Shown here: piece after piece, positions 16,368 to 24,470 of the stretch | Numbering within the stretch: the stretch's first letter is position 1 | How the letters are laid out: each line of letters starts with the position of its first letter | Assembly (NCBI GenBank): GCA_964584495.1 | Contig: CAZPAH010000009.1 | Location: 1 to 39,488 of the forward strand | Length of the DNA stretch: 39,488 nt | DNA from: CAZPAH01 sp964584495 | GTDB lineage: Bacteria > Krumholzibacteriota > Krumholzibacteriia > Krumholzibacteriales > Krumholzibacteriaceae | Direction of reading: 5' to 3' | Notes under the pieces: generated by a model | Told to the model about the DNA's origin: nothing | Database searches by the model: none | The model's input: the letters and a program-made list of their open reading frames with translations, nothing else | Program-made: the position numbers and the translations under genes

Positions 16368-18274
16368 GCTTTACCTGTAAGATCGGGTCGCTGGCCGCGG
16401 CTGCAGCTTTTCTTGTCATCTTTTTCGCGGTCGCCGTGAGTGCGACCGGCCTTCAAGCGGCGGGGGAGACCGGGGGGAAAGGGGCGGCCGTACGGGACAT
16501 CGGCATAGAAACGCAACTTGCGGCAAGGCTGGTCAACGAGGGCCGCTATGCGGAGGCCTCGGGGCTCCTCGAATCGATTCTTATGGTGGAGCCGATGTAT
16601 CTTCCCGCCGTGGAGACGCTTTCGCAATGCTACCTGAAGGCGGGGAGGCCGGAGGATGCAGCGAGGCTTATCGAGAGGAGTGTCGACGGGTTGAACAGGC
16701 CTTTCTCGCTCGTAAGGGACCTCGGCACGGCCTACCTCGACACGGACCGGGAGGATATGGCCCTCAAGGCCTGGCATTCGGTGCTGACGGGCAAGGAGGG
16801 CAGCGGACCGTATTACGAGCTCGTGGCGAGGCTGGAATGGGACGCCGGCATGTACGATCGCGCAATCGAGACTCTCAGGGAGGGGAAGGTTTTTCCGGAG
16901 CATTTCTCGAGAAACTCGAGGGAAATTATCCGGCTGCTGGGACTTCTGGGCAGGAACGAGGAGGCGTTCATCGAAGGTATCGATTTTATCTCGGGGGGTA
17001 GGCAGCCCGTCCTGCGGCATACGGGGTTCATCCTCGAGACATTCAGGGAAGCGGGAAGCCCCGACCGCCTGGTATCGTTCGTCGATTCGCTGGCGGCGGA
17101 GAATGGAAGGCACAGGGATTTCCTGAAGCTTCTTCACGCGGTTCTCCTGGTGGAGACCGACAGGTACGAGGAAGCCGAGAGATATGTTATGAGCCTCGAC
17201 GATTCGGGAAGCGGGACTAAGATGTCGTTCGATTTCATCGAGAGCATCTTTTCGATGAAACATAAGCGGGGTGCCGCGGCCTATGACGTTCTAGTCACGA
17301 GAACGGCGAACAACTTCCTTGAAAGGCACGAGGGCGAGGCTATCGCCGACGGAGTAAGGTACATGTTGCTGCTGTACAGGTATGAGCAGGCGGCCGGGAC
17401 GCCCGGGGAGGAGAGCGGGAAGCTCGAGGATATAAGGGCCGACGCCGGCGGGCTTATCGGGAGCCCCTTCGGGGGGCCGTACAGGGAAAGAGCGGCCATT
17501 CTAAAAGCGACGATAGAGATGGAGCGGCTTCATCTTCCCCGGCAGGCGCTTTCGACGCTAGATGCGGCAGGGCCCGGAGACGGAACGTTTCCGAAAGCGG
17601 CTACAGAGCTGATGATCGATATTTTGCTGGCCCTCGACGACAGGGAGATGGCAATGTCACGGATGGGCTCCATAGCGTCGTCGCCGGATTCGACGATCGC
17701 CGCCGCCGGGAAGTACGGCCTCGGGAAACTGAATCTTCTAGGCGGCAATTACGAGGAGGCGGTGGATATTCTTTCGACGCTGGCCAAGGAGAGTCCCGGC
17801 AGCGATTGGTCGAACGATGCGCTGGAGGCGGCGATCCTGGTGAAGGAGGCCCTGGCAGAGGGTAATGAGGGGCTGGATATCTACTCCAGTGCCCTTTCCG
17901 CCTCGATGCGCGGCGGCTATATCGACGCGGCCGACCTGCTCGGGAGGCTCGCAACCCTTTATCCGGCCTCGGTGCTAGCAGGCAGGGCCCGTTACGAAAG
18001 AAGCTTGAACCTGGAAGAAGCCGGAATGATCGATGATGCGGCGGCGGAGCTCGAGGAGCTGGCGGAGAGTTATCCACTCGACGAGTTCGCTCCAAGGGCT
18101 CTCGAGAGGCTGGGCGTGCTCAGAGGCGATTCGGATCCGCGGAAGGCGGCCCGTTTTTACGCTGAATTTCTGGAAAGGTACCCTGAGGATCCGTTTTCAG
18201 GAAGGGTAAGGAGCAGGTACGCGGCAATTATCAAGAAGCTCGACGAGAGCGGCCGGGCGGGGGAGCGGGAATGA
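16364..18274 (+). CDS. Exported tetratricopeptide-repeat protein
   Basis: The 636-residue product has a signal peptide (MSFTCKIGSLAAAAAFLVI, ending near LQAAG) with no lipobox, then TPR-type helical pairs throughout. A clear pair spans about 50-110 (RLVNEGRYAEASGLLESIL, AGRPEDAARLIERS), with more at about 140-200. The last 150 residues read like BamD/YbgF-type repeats (ARFYAEFLERYPEDPFSGR). TPRs mediate protein-protein contact, so it probably assembles with its neighbours in the periplasm. The ATG overlaps the previous stop by 4 nt with GGAGGAGG just upstream, and its own stop overlaps the next ATG in the same way. No enzymatic domain is visible. Confidence 0.85.
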   Translation: MSFTCKIGSLAAAAAFLVIFFAVAVSATGLQAAGETGGKGAAVRDIGIETQLAARLVNEGRYAEASGLLESILMVEPMYLPAVETLSQCYLKAGRPEDAARLIERSVDGLNRPFSLVRDLGTAYLDTDREDMALKAWHSVLTGKEGSGPYYELVARLEWDAGMYDRAIETLREGKVFPEHFSRNSREIIRLLGLLGRNEEAFIEGIDFISGGRQPVLRHTGFILETFREAGSPDRLVSFVDSLAAENGRHRDFLKLLHAVLLVETDRYEEAERYVMSLDDSGSGTKMSFDFIESIFSMKHKRGAAAYDVLVTRTANNFLERHEGEAIADGVRYMLLLYRYEQAAGTPGEESGKLEDIRADAGGLIGSPFGGPYRERAAILKATIEMERLHLPRQALSTLDAAGPGDGTFPKAATELMIDILLALDDREMAMSRMGSIASSPDSTIAAAGKYGLGKLNLLGGNYEEAVDILSTLAKESPGSDWSNDALEAAILVKEALAEGNEGLDIYSSALSASMRGGYIDAADLLGRLATLYPASVLAGRARYERSLNLEEAGMIDDAAAELEELAESYPLDEFAPRALERLGVLRGDSDPRKAARFYAEFLERYPEDPFSGRVRSRYAAIIKKLDESGRAGERE

Positions 18275-19542
18275 TTAGACGAAAGATAGCGATATGTCTC
18301 CTGGCGGCCGCCGCAGCGCTCGGTCTATACGCGGGTAGCGTTTGCGCCGAGATTCTCGTGCCGATGGATCTCGCGCAGACGAACCACCTCAAGGCATACG
18401 GTCTCGCCTGGCAGGTCCTCTCGCGGGGAGGCAGGGTCAGGTGGCTTCTCAACTACAGGGGCGGATCTTTTCTGATACCCGACATGCCGGGCATCGCCAT
18501 GGAGGCGCAGATCAGGAACGTGCTGACGGAGAATATCGACGGGGAAGCGGTGGCTGGGATACTGCGCACGATCGAGGAGTCGAACATGGAGGTCGTGCTT
18601 CTTGAAAAAGCGCCGGCAATAGCGATATACGCCCCGCCCAACAAGCAGCCCTGGGACGACGCGGTGATGATGGCGCTCGAGTACGCGCAGATCCCCTACG
18701 TTACCATCTATGACAGGGAGGTCCTCTCGGGCGAGTTGGCCAAATTCGACTGGCTCCACCTGCATCACGAGGATTTTACCGGCCAGTACGGGAAGTTCTA
18801 TGGAAGCCACAGGAACTCCGAATGGTACGTGAAGCAGCAGATTCTCTTCGAGCAGATCGCCCTTTCGCTCGGTTTCGACAAGGTCTCCGACGAAAAGAAG
18901 GCGGTTGCCTCGATGATCAGGCGATACGTCGGCGCAGGGGGATTTCTCTTCGCCATGTGCTCGGCCTGCGACACGATCGATATCGCCCTCGCTGCGGATG
19001 GAATAGATATAGTTCCACGGCAATTCGATCATGACGGGGTGACCCCCCGCTGCGGGGAGCTTCTCGATTTCGGCAGATGTTTCGCCTTCGAGAATTTCAG
19101 CCTGGTGATGGACCCCTTGGTATACGAGTTTTCCGATATAGACATGACCGAAGCGGCCGCGCTTAGAGGAGAGGCGAGCGATTATTTCACCCTTTTCGAG
19201 TTCTCGGCAAAGTACGATCCCGTTCCCTCGATGCTCGTGCAGGACCATGTCTCGGTGATAAAAGGATTCATGGGGCAGACGACATCCTTCAGAAAGAGCC
19301 TGTTGAAGAAGAAAACGGTGATACTCGCCGAGGTGAAGGGTAGGGACGAGGCGAGATACATACACGGAAATTACGGTAAGGGGACTTTTACGTTTTTGGG
19401 CGGGCACGACCCGGAGGATTACCATCATTTCGTGGGAGACGCCCCCACCGATTTGAACATGTATCCGAATTCGCCGGGGTATCGGCTGATACTGAACAAC
19501 GTACTTTTCCCGGCGGCCCGCAAGAAGGAACAGAAGACCTGA
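18271..19542 (+). CDS. Exported 'asparagine synthetase B'-labelled family protein (probably not AsnB)
   Basis: The 423-residue product has a signal peptide of 26 residues ending SVCA, directly followed by EILVPMDLAQTNHLKAYGLAW. Later blocks are WLLNYRGGSFL, HLHHEDFTGQYGKFYGSHRN, GAGGFLFAMCSACD (C230, C233) and a C-terminal GTFTFLGGHDPEDY. From memory, homologues in Bacteroidota and Gemmatimonadota are labelled asparagine synthetase B. However, export, the missing Cys2 nucleophile and the missing ATP-pyrophosphatase SGGxDS loop make that function unlikely. The GGFLFAMC block resembles the nucleophile elbow of class I amidotransferase-like folds. It overlaps the TPR gene in ATGA and ends the tightly coupled part of the cluster. 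Confidence 0.75.
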   Translation: MIRRKIAICLLAAAAALGLYAGSVCAEILVPMDLAQTNHLKAYGLAWQVLSRGGRVRWLLNYRGGSFLIPDMPGIAMEAQIRNVLTENIDGEAVAGILRTIEESNMEVVLLEKAPAIAIYAPPNKQPWDDAVMMALEYAQIPYVTIYDREVLSGELAKFDWLHLHHEDFTGQYGKFYGSHRNSEWYVKQQILFEQIALSLGFDKVSDEKKAVASMIRRYVGAGGFLFAMCSACDTIDIALAADGIDIVPRQFDHDGVTPRCGELLDFGRCFAFENFSLVMDPLVYEFSDIDMTEAAALRGEASDYFTLFEFSAKYDPVPSMLVQDHVSVIKGFMGQTTSFRKSLLKKKTVILAEVKGRDEARYIHGNYGKGTFTFLGGHDPEDYHHFVGDAPTDLNMYPNSPGYRLILNNVLFPAARKKEQKT

Positions 19543-19579
19543 TCGCAGGGCGGGATGCCGGTATCAAGGGAGGTAATGG

Positions 19580-20452
19580 GTGAGGATTTTCATCAAGCAG
19601 ATAGATTTTTTTATTTCTCTGTCACTTTCCGCGATCATATCGTTCTCGGCCCTAGCCTTGACGAAGCTCTACGGCCTGCATGGGATGCCGGCGATCCCCG
19701 GGGCGATACTGTTCATCATACTTCTATTCCTGTTCGAGCATTACCGAAGAGCCGAAAATTTCCATGGAGAGATCCTTTCGCGGCAGGAGAGGTCCGCGAA
19801 AAGGATGGAGGCCCTCCTTTCCCTGCATTCCGTCATGAAGTGGGAGATGCCGGTTCCCCTTATGGACGAGAGGGATTTGTCACCCGACCTCATGACGGTG
19901 GTCGCCGGTATTATACTCGAGAGGAAACCTTCCATGATCGTCCAGTGCGGAAGCGGAGTCTCGACACTCGTTGCGGCCGGCTGTCTCAAGAAACTCGGAA
20001 AGGGGCGGGTAGTGGCGCTGGATGAGGATGAGCGACGCGCGGGCGGCACCTCGGCGCTGATCTCCAGGCACGGGCTCGGGGAATTCGCCGAGGTCGTCGA
20101 TGCCCCTCTGGCCGCTCTTGAGCCGGAGTTTGGTCCGGGGCTGTGGTACCGGCGTTCGTCCCTGGCCGGCATCGAGGGGATCGATATGCTGATCGTGGAC
20201 GGGCCTTCAGGGGAAGCGGGCTCCCTCGCCAGGTATCCGGCCGTTCCGGTGCTTCTAGAGAAGCTGTCGAACGATGCGCTGGTCATAGCGGACGATACCG
20301 ATAGGGAGGATGAAAGAGAGATCGTGAGAAGATGGCTCGACGGCCCCGGCCGTTTTTCATGCGAGATGATCGATACGGAGAGCGGGGCGGCCCTGCTCGC
20401 GAGGAGCGCCGGGGGCGAGCTTGAAGGTCATCAAGGCTCCGGGAGCGGGTAA
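19580..20452 (+). CDS. Membrane-anchored class I SAM-dependent methyltransferase
   Basis: The 290-residue product begins with two hydrophobic helices (about 10-30 and 37-55), then a cytoplasmic methyltransferase-24-like domain. IVQCGSGVSTL at 120-130 is the SAM-binding loop, VVALDEDE is the acidic ribose-binding strand end, and MLIVDGPSG with D207 follows. The substrate is unknown; such domains often act on glycans or other envelope molecules. The start is GTG with GGGAGG 6 nt upstream. It follows the 'AsnB-like' gene by 37 nt and is probably the last gene of that transcript. Its last 22 nt overlap the 3' end of the convergent Mut7-C gene. Confidence 0.78.
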   Translation: MRIFIKQIDFFISLSLSAIISFSALALTKLYGLHGMPAIPGAILFIILLFLFEHYRRAENFHGEILSRQERSAKRMEALLSLHSVMKWEMPVPLMDERDLSPDLMTVVAGIILERKPSMIVQCGSGVSTLVAAGCLKKLGKGRVVALDEDERRAGGTSALISRHGLGEFAEVVDAPLAALEPEFGPGLWYRRSSLAGIEGIDMLIVDGPSGEAGSLARYPAVPVLLEKLSNDALVIADDTDREDEREIVRRWLDGPGRFSCEMIDTESGAALLARSAGGELEGHQGSGSG

Positions 20453-20916
20453 TCTTTCAGCGCCGCCTCGATCGCTTCCACCTCCCGACGCATCGCCTCG
20501 TAATGCGAACCTTCCCAGTAGATACGCAGGCAACCGGGGCAGACGTGGAACCTGTCGAATTCCTTCTCGATCCGCAACGGCACCTTTCCCGACACCTCCT
20601 CCGGGGAAGCTTCCCTGAGGGGCGAGTTGCATACGATACACCTCGTGAGCGGCAGGAAAGCGGGCTTCACGCCGATCTTCGAGAAAAGCTCCGCAATACG
20701 CGGGCAGGTTCCCGCACCGGTAAGCACGACCGGTTCCTTTCCGCGCCGGTCCAACTTCCTGGTCGCCGTCGTGACGGCTATCCTTCCCAGGGAGTCGGCG
20801 TTCGTGAGAAAGAAGGCGCTTTCACCTTCCGCGTTGATCTCGCAGTCATACCCAAGCATGCGCAGTTTTCTGCAAAGTCTTCCAAGCATCCTGTCGAATA
20901 GAAAAGCAGGTCTCAT
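20431..20916 (-). CDS. Mut7-C (DUF82) family protein, PIN-like with C-terminal zinc ribbon
   Basis: The 161-residue product has the N-terminal Mut7-C signature FDRMLGRLCRKLRMLGYD (D8, D24) and a C-terminal ribbon with C93/C96 and C126/C129, ending in the family hallmark IYWEGSHY (134-139 region). The family is a PIN-like predicted RNase. Here the usual LTRD segment, which supplies an acidic metal ligand, reads VTTATRKL with no Asp, so nuclease activity is doubtful. The ATG at 20916 has GGGGG 6 nt upstream; a TTG two codons earlier abuts it. It converges with the methyltransferase gene and overlaps it by 22 nt. Confidence 0.85.
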   Translation of the reverse strand: MRPAFLFDRMLGRLCRKLRMLGYDCEINAEGESAFFLTNADSLGRIAVTTATRKLDRRGKEPVVLTGAGTCPRIAELFSKIGVKPAFLPLTRCIVCNSPLREASPEEVSGKVPLRIEKEFDRFHVCPGCLRIYWEGSHYEAMRREVEAIEAALKDYPLPEP

Positions 20917-20947
20917 ACTCAACCCCCTGCCGGAGCGTCATTTTTAC

Positions 20948-20976
20948 TTGACAGCATATCAGAAAGCGGGGAATAT
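20948..20976 (+). promoter_or_regulatory. Weak candidate promoter for the small Cys4 gene
   Basis: A perfect TTGACA at 20948-20953 lies 17 nt before GAATAT (20971-20976), which keeps only the key -11 A and -7 T plus one more match. The downstream gene begins at 21070, about 87 nt after the expected start site. Confidence 0.3.
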
Positions 20977-21069
20977 GTGAAACCTGATGGTAAGGAATGA
21001 AGGGATTGTGTGGGACCAAAGCGGAGATGGAGGTGAGATTTCCGGGAATGGGGAGACCGGAAAGGGATT

Positions 21070-21261
21070 ATGCCAGAATCTTTTACAGGGTGTTTGAAGT
21101 GTGATAAAGGGGTGCTCCTGCCCCTTTCGGATTACGGTAGGGACGGTGCGCCGATCCGTTACAAAGCCTGGGTATGCAACAACCCCGAATGCGGATTCAA
21201 TATCCGGATCGATAACGGGGAAATATCTATCGGCAAGGAATTGACAGTCTCCACGAAATAA
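21070..21261 (+). CDS. Small Cys4 protein of unknown function
   Basis: This 63-residue protein has C8xxC11 and C36xxxxC41, spaced like a zinc-binding ribbon, in the contexts TGCLKCDKG and WVCNNPECGFNIRIDNG. AAGGG precedes the ATG. I do not recognise a named family. The pattern resembles a ribbon that reads a short beta hairpin rather than a DNA-binding finger. It is flanked by its own weak promoter and a strong terminator, so it is likely transcribed alone. Real coding is supported by the paired cysteines and the ribosome site. Confidence 0.65.
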   Translation: MPESFTGCLKCDKGVLLPLSDYGRDGAPIRYKAWVCNNPECGFNIRIDNGEISIGKELTVSTK

Positions 21262-21285
21262 AGAAGAAGAAATATCGATACGATG

Positions 21286-21320
21286 AGGCGGGGACCGGGG
21301 CCGGTTCCCGCCTTTATTTT
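21286..21320 (+). terminator. Strong intrinsic terminator between convergent genes
   Basis: AGGCGGGGACCGG at 21286-21298 pairs with CCGGTTCCCGCCT at 21301-21313 (one G-T pair; the innermost pairs open to form the loop). TTTATTTT follows. The T-tract overlaps the stop codon of the convergent protease gene. It serves the small Cys4 gene, and the stem alone may slow leftward-to-rightward readthrough in both directions. Confidence 0.82.
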
Positions 21321-22141
21321 GCCCTTGAGCAGAGCTTCTCGAAGATGATTATTCCCGAGGCGAGGATGGCGAGGGAAGCCAGAAGCCAGGATGTGTCCGG
21401 CGGGGAGGACTCCCCGAGGCGGATCGACTCCTCGCTGGCGAGGTGCACGCGCAGAAGGGAAACGAAATTGACGAGGGCATGGGCGATAAACGGGTAGGTG
21501 AGATTGCCGGTCCGCAAGAAGATATACCCCATCACCAGCCCTAGCAAGGTGATGCCGGGTATCAGGGTGAGGCTGAAATGGATCGAGGCGAACAGAAGCG
21601 AAGCGACCCCCACCGCAAGAAACGCCGGCATGTTTCTCTGGAAAATTCTCTGGATGAATCCTCGGAAAAGAAGCTCCTCGGCGAAAGGGGATATGACGGC
21701 TATGCCGGCGGTCAGCAGGAGGAACGAGGGGATGCCTTTAGGCTTGATTGAGAGGACAAAGTTGATATAATCGGTATCCGCCGGCCTGTTCCTTTCAAAA
21801 AAACCCGTAAGAAAATCGACAGGCAGGATGGAACCGGCCGTGATCGCGACAACGATCAATGTCATGGGCAAATCCGGAGGGTGCAGCCGGTATTCCGTGA
21901 AGAAGCTCAGGTTGTACCTTCTCGCCAGGAGATAGAGGGGCATGACGAAAGCGGCCAGTCCGGGCACAGTGATAGAGAGCACCGCGTTACCGCTTATATA
22001 GAGAAGTCCCGCGAGTGAGGAGAAGATCATGTAGCAGGCCAGCGCGAAGAAAAGGAGGAAATAGTTATTCATCCTTTCGAAAATCACCGACTCGGCATCT
22101 CCGGCCCCGTCTTCCGGTTCGAATTTTTCTTTATCCTCCAT
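21314..22141 (-). CDS. CPBP family intramembrane metalloprotease
   Basis: The 275-residue product has an acidic cytoplasmic N-terminus (about 1-25) and about seven to eight transmembrane helices. The CPBP/Rce1-type active-site motifs are E155-E156 with R160 (AEELLFRG), H188 (FASIHFS) and H221 with N225 (AHALVNF). Such proteins cleave prenylated or peptide substrates within the membrane; the substrate here is unknown. I choose the ATG at 22141. A TTG at 22177 is in frame but falls in the -35 position of the candidate promoter. Neither start has a Shine-Dalgarno sequence, and the -10 lies only 8 nt before the ATG, so leaderless translation is possible. It is divergent from the HAD gene by 50 nt. 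Confidence 0.88.
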   Translation of the reverse strand: MEDKEKFEPEDGAGDAESVIFERMNNYFLLFFALACYMIFSSLAGLLYISGNAVLSITVPGLAAFVMPLYLLARRYNLSFFTEYRLHPPDLPMTLIVVAITAGSILPVDFLTGFFERNRPADTDYINFVLSIKPKGIPSFLLLTAGIAVISPFAEELLFRGFIQRIFQRNMPAFLAVGVASLLFASIHFSLTLIPGITLLGLVMGYIFLRTGNLTYPFIAHALVNFVSLLRVHLASEESIRLGESSPPDTSWLLASLAILASGIIIFEKLCSRAK

Positions 22142-22149
22142 GTTGAAAG

Positions 22150-22177
22150 AATATAGGGGCGCATAAGGGGAGCACAA
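22150..22177 (-). promoter_or_regulatory. Candidate promoter giving a leaderless CPBP mRNA
   Basis: On the minus strand TATATT (22155-22150) lies 8 nt before the ATG at 22141, with TTGTGC (22177-22172) 16 nt further upstream. The -35 is poor (three matches). Initiation would be at or within two bases of the ATG. Confidence 0.35.
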
Positions 22178-22191
22178 GAAGAAAGGGAACG

Positions 22192-22890
22192 ATGATAAAG
22201 CTGATAATCTTCGATCTGGACAACACCCTCACCGATTTCATCGGGATGAAGGATTCGGCGATAGAGGCCGCCATAAAGGCGATGATAGACGCGGGACTCT
22301 CATTTACACCGGAAAAGATTCACGAGGAGATATTCGGCGTCTACAAAGAGGAAGGCATAGAGTACCAGAAGGTTTTCAACAGCTTGCTGACCAAGCTGAT
22401 AGGTCGGGTCGACTACAGGGTCCTGGCCGCAGGTATCGTCGCCTACAGGAAATCGAGGGAAGCGGCGCTTGTTCTGTACCCGCATGTAAACAGAACCCTT
22501 CTCACGCTGATCAAGCGGGGGCTGAAGCTTGCCGTCGTTTCCGACGCTCCCCGACAGGAAGCATGGCTCAGGTTGTGCTACCTTCAGCTGCAGCATATCT
22601 TCGATACGGTGGTGGCCTTCGAGGATACGGGAGAGCATAAACCGAGCCCCGCTCCATTCAGGAAGGTCCTGGAAGAGGTGGGTGTCGACCCGGCCGAAGC
22701 GGTGATGGTAGGCGATTGGCCGGAGAGGGATATAGCGGGGGCGGCGGAGCTCGGGATAAAGACTGTTTTTGCGAGGTACGGCGATACTTTCGGAACCAAG
22801 GAGTCCGGAGCGGATTTCGAGATAAACGATATTTTCGAGCTGGTCGGGATTGTCGATGAGCTGAACGGAGACGGATCGAAAGGGGCATGA
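22192..22890 (+). CDS. HAD-superfamily hydrolase (subfamily IA)
   Basis: The 232-residue product is a cytoplasmic phosphatase of the haloacid dehalogenase superfamily. All four motifs are present: nucleophile D8 and acid D10 (FDLDNTLTD), S117 (VVSDAP), K150 (GEHKPSPAPF) and GDWPERD with D175 and D180. The alpha-helical cap after residue 15 fits subfamily IA, the phosphoglycolate phosphatase type. The substrate is not predictable; damage-control of a sugar phosphate or metabolite would suit its neighbour, the NAD(P)HX repair gene. AAAGGGAA precedes the ATG. Its stop overlaps the next start in ATGA. Confidence 0.88.
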   Translation: MIKLIIFDLDNTLTDFIGMKDSAIEAAIKAMIDAGLSFTPEKIHEEIFGVYKEEGIEYQKVFNSLLTKLIGRVDYRVLAAGIVAYRKSREAALVLYPHVNRTLLTLIKRGLKLAVVSDAPRQEAWLRLCYLQLQHIFDTVVAFEDTGEHKPSPAPFRKVLEEVGVDPAEAVMVGDWPERDIAGAAELGIKTVFARYGDTFGTKESGADFEINDIFELVGIVDELNGDGSKGA

Positions 22891-24470
22891 AGATGTATCT
22901 TGTCACCAGTGAACAGATGAGGCATCTCGACGAAGAGACGATAAAGAGGTATGTGCCGGGACTTACGCTCATGGAAAGGGCTGGTAGGGGCATTTTTGAA
23001 TCCGTTATCGAGTTCCGCGGGGATCTCGACGGGGGCGCCGTCTCGATATTTCTCGGCAGGGGCAATAACGCGGGGGACGGGCTGGTGGCGGCGAGGCTTC
23101 TGGCGGAGAACGGAATAAAGACGATCCTTCATTACCTCCACGAGCCGGGGGAATTTTCCCCTGACGCATTCAAGAACTATGAGCGATTGAAAAAGCACAG
23201 GCAGGGGGGAGCCATCAAGGAGATATTCCTCTACCTCGCCGACTGGGAGCAGAAGACTCTCGGTGCGCTCGAGGAGAGCACCCTTATCGTGGATGCGCTG
23301 CTCGGAACCGGCATCAACAGTCCGGTCAGGGAAAACTACGCGAGGGTCATTGAGTTGATAAACTTCTGCCCCCTTCCGGTCTTTGCTGTGGATATCCCCT
23401 CCGGGATCAACGGGACGACCGGCGATGTTATGGGAACCGCCGTCGTGGCGGAGGTGACCGTTACGATGGGGCTGCCGAAAACCGGGCTGGTATTCTATCC
23501 CGGCAAGGGATTCTCAGGATCGCTCGAGGTGGTGGATATCGGCATACCGGACGAGGTGATAGGGGAAAAGGGGATAAACAGCCACATACTGGATATAGAT
23601 ACGGCCCTGAGGGATCTCCCCGTCAGAAGGGCGGACTCTCACAAGTTCCAATGCGGCTCCCTGCTCATCGTAGCCGGCAGCAGAAGGTACAGCGGGGCCG
23701 CCGGCCTGGCGGCCGTCTCCGCCCTGAGAACGGGGTGCGGGATAGTATATCTGGCGGGACCCGAATCGATCAGGACGGCCGTGCAGGGGAGCTTTCCGGA
23801 AATAATCTTCATTTCACTGCCCGAGACCGGTTCCGGATCGATCTCCGCGGAAGGTGCAGCCGCGATACCGGGCGAGTTGAGGATCGATGCGGCCGCGATC
23901 GGCCCGGGAATCACGACGGATGACGAAACGGTCTCGTTCGTGAAAAAGTTCGTCGCGGGATGCGAGGTGCCCCTTTTAATTGACGCGGACGGTATAAATG
24001 CTTTCTCGGGCCGGTTCTCCGAGCTGAAGAAGCTGGCGGACGGAAAAGAGATCGTGCTGTCGCCGCATGGCGGCGAGTTGAAAAGGTTGACCGGCGAGAA
24101 AGTTCCGCCGGGTCCCTCCGGCGGATTCGAAAAGCTCGTTTCCCTGGTAGGGTGCACCGGGATCACCCTTGTGCACAAGGGGGCCCCCACGGTGATCGCC
24201 CACCCGGACGGAAGGATAGACGTCAACGTTTTCGGGCATCCGGGGATGGCCACCGCCGGCAGCGGCGATGTCCTGACAGGGGCTATCGCCGGACTTCTCG
24301 CCCAAAACACTCCCGCCTCCGCGGCGGCGAGACTCGGCGTCTACCTGCACTCGAGGGCGGCGGAGATAGCCGCGGACGATGTCGGCGAAAGGGGGATGAT
24401 CGCGGGAGATTGCCGGGATGCCCTGCCGGCGGCGATGAAGGAGCTCGAGGAAGAGATATTCCGGATATGA
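22887..24470 (+). CDS. nnr: Bifunctional NAD(P)H-hydrate epimerase / ADP-dependent dehydratase
   Basis: The 527-residue product repairs hydrated NADH and NADPH. The N-terminal epimerase half (about 1-220) has TLMERAGRG, LGRGNNAGDGLVAARLL, DALLGTG and DIPSGINGTTGDV. The C-terminal ribokinase-like dehydratase half (about 245-520) has GSLLIVAGSRRYSGAAGLA, GPGI, LIDADGINAF, SPHGGELKRLTG and the catalytic AGSGDVLTG at 457-465 with D461. The domain order and length match the bacterial fusion, called Nnr or YjeF. It overlaps the HAD gene and the thiL gene by 4 nt each (ATGA both times), so the three are translationally coupled. Confidence 0.96.
   Translation: MKMYLVTSEQMRHLDEETIKRYVPGLTLMERAGRGIFESVIEFRGDLDGGAVSIFLGRGNNAGDGLVAARLLAENGIKTILHYLHEPGEFSPDAFKNYERLKKHRQGGAIKEIFLYLADWEQKTLGALEESTLIVDALLGTGINSPVRENYARVIELINFCPLPVFAVDIPSGINGTTGDVMGTAVVAEVTVTMGLPKTGLVFYPGKGFSGSLEVVDIGIPDEVIGEKGINSHILDIDTALRDLPVRRADSHKFQCGSLLIVAGSRRYSGAAGLAAVSALRTGCGIVYLAGPESIRTAVQGSFPEIIFISLPETGSGSISAEGAAAIPGELRIDAAAIGPGITTDDETVSFVKKFVAGCEVPLLIDADGINAFSGRFSELKKLADGKEIVLSPHGGELKRLTGEKVPPGPSGGFEKLVSLVGCTGITLVHKGAPTVIAHPDGRIDVNVFGHPGMATAGSGDVLTGAIAGLLAQNTPASAAARLGVYLHSRAAEIAADDVGERGMIAGDCRDALPAAMKELEEEIFRI

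Noticed and set aside
18271..19542. True cytoplasmic asparagine synthetase
   Set aside because: The product has a signal peptide and lacks the catalytic Cys2 and the ATP-binding loop of AsnB.
24152..24466. Extended N-terminus for ThiL
   Set aside because: This part reads through nnr in another frame. The ATGA overlap at 24467 gives a start near the family N-terminus.
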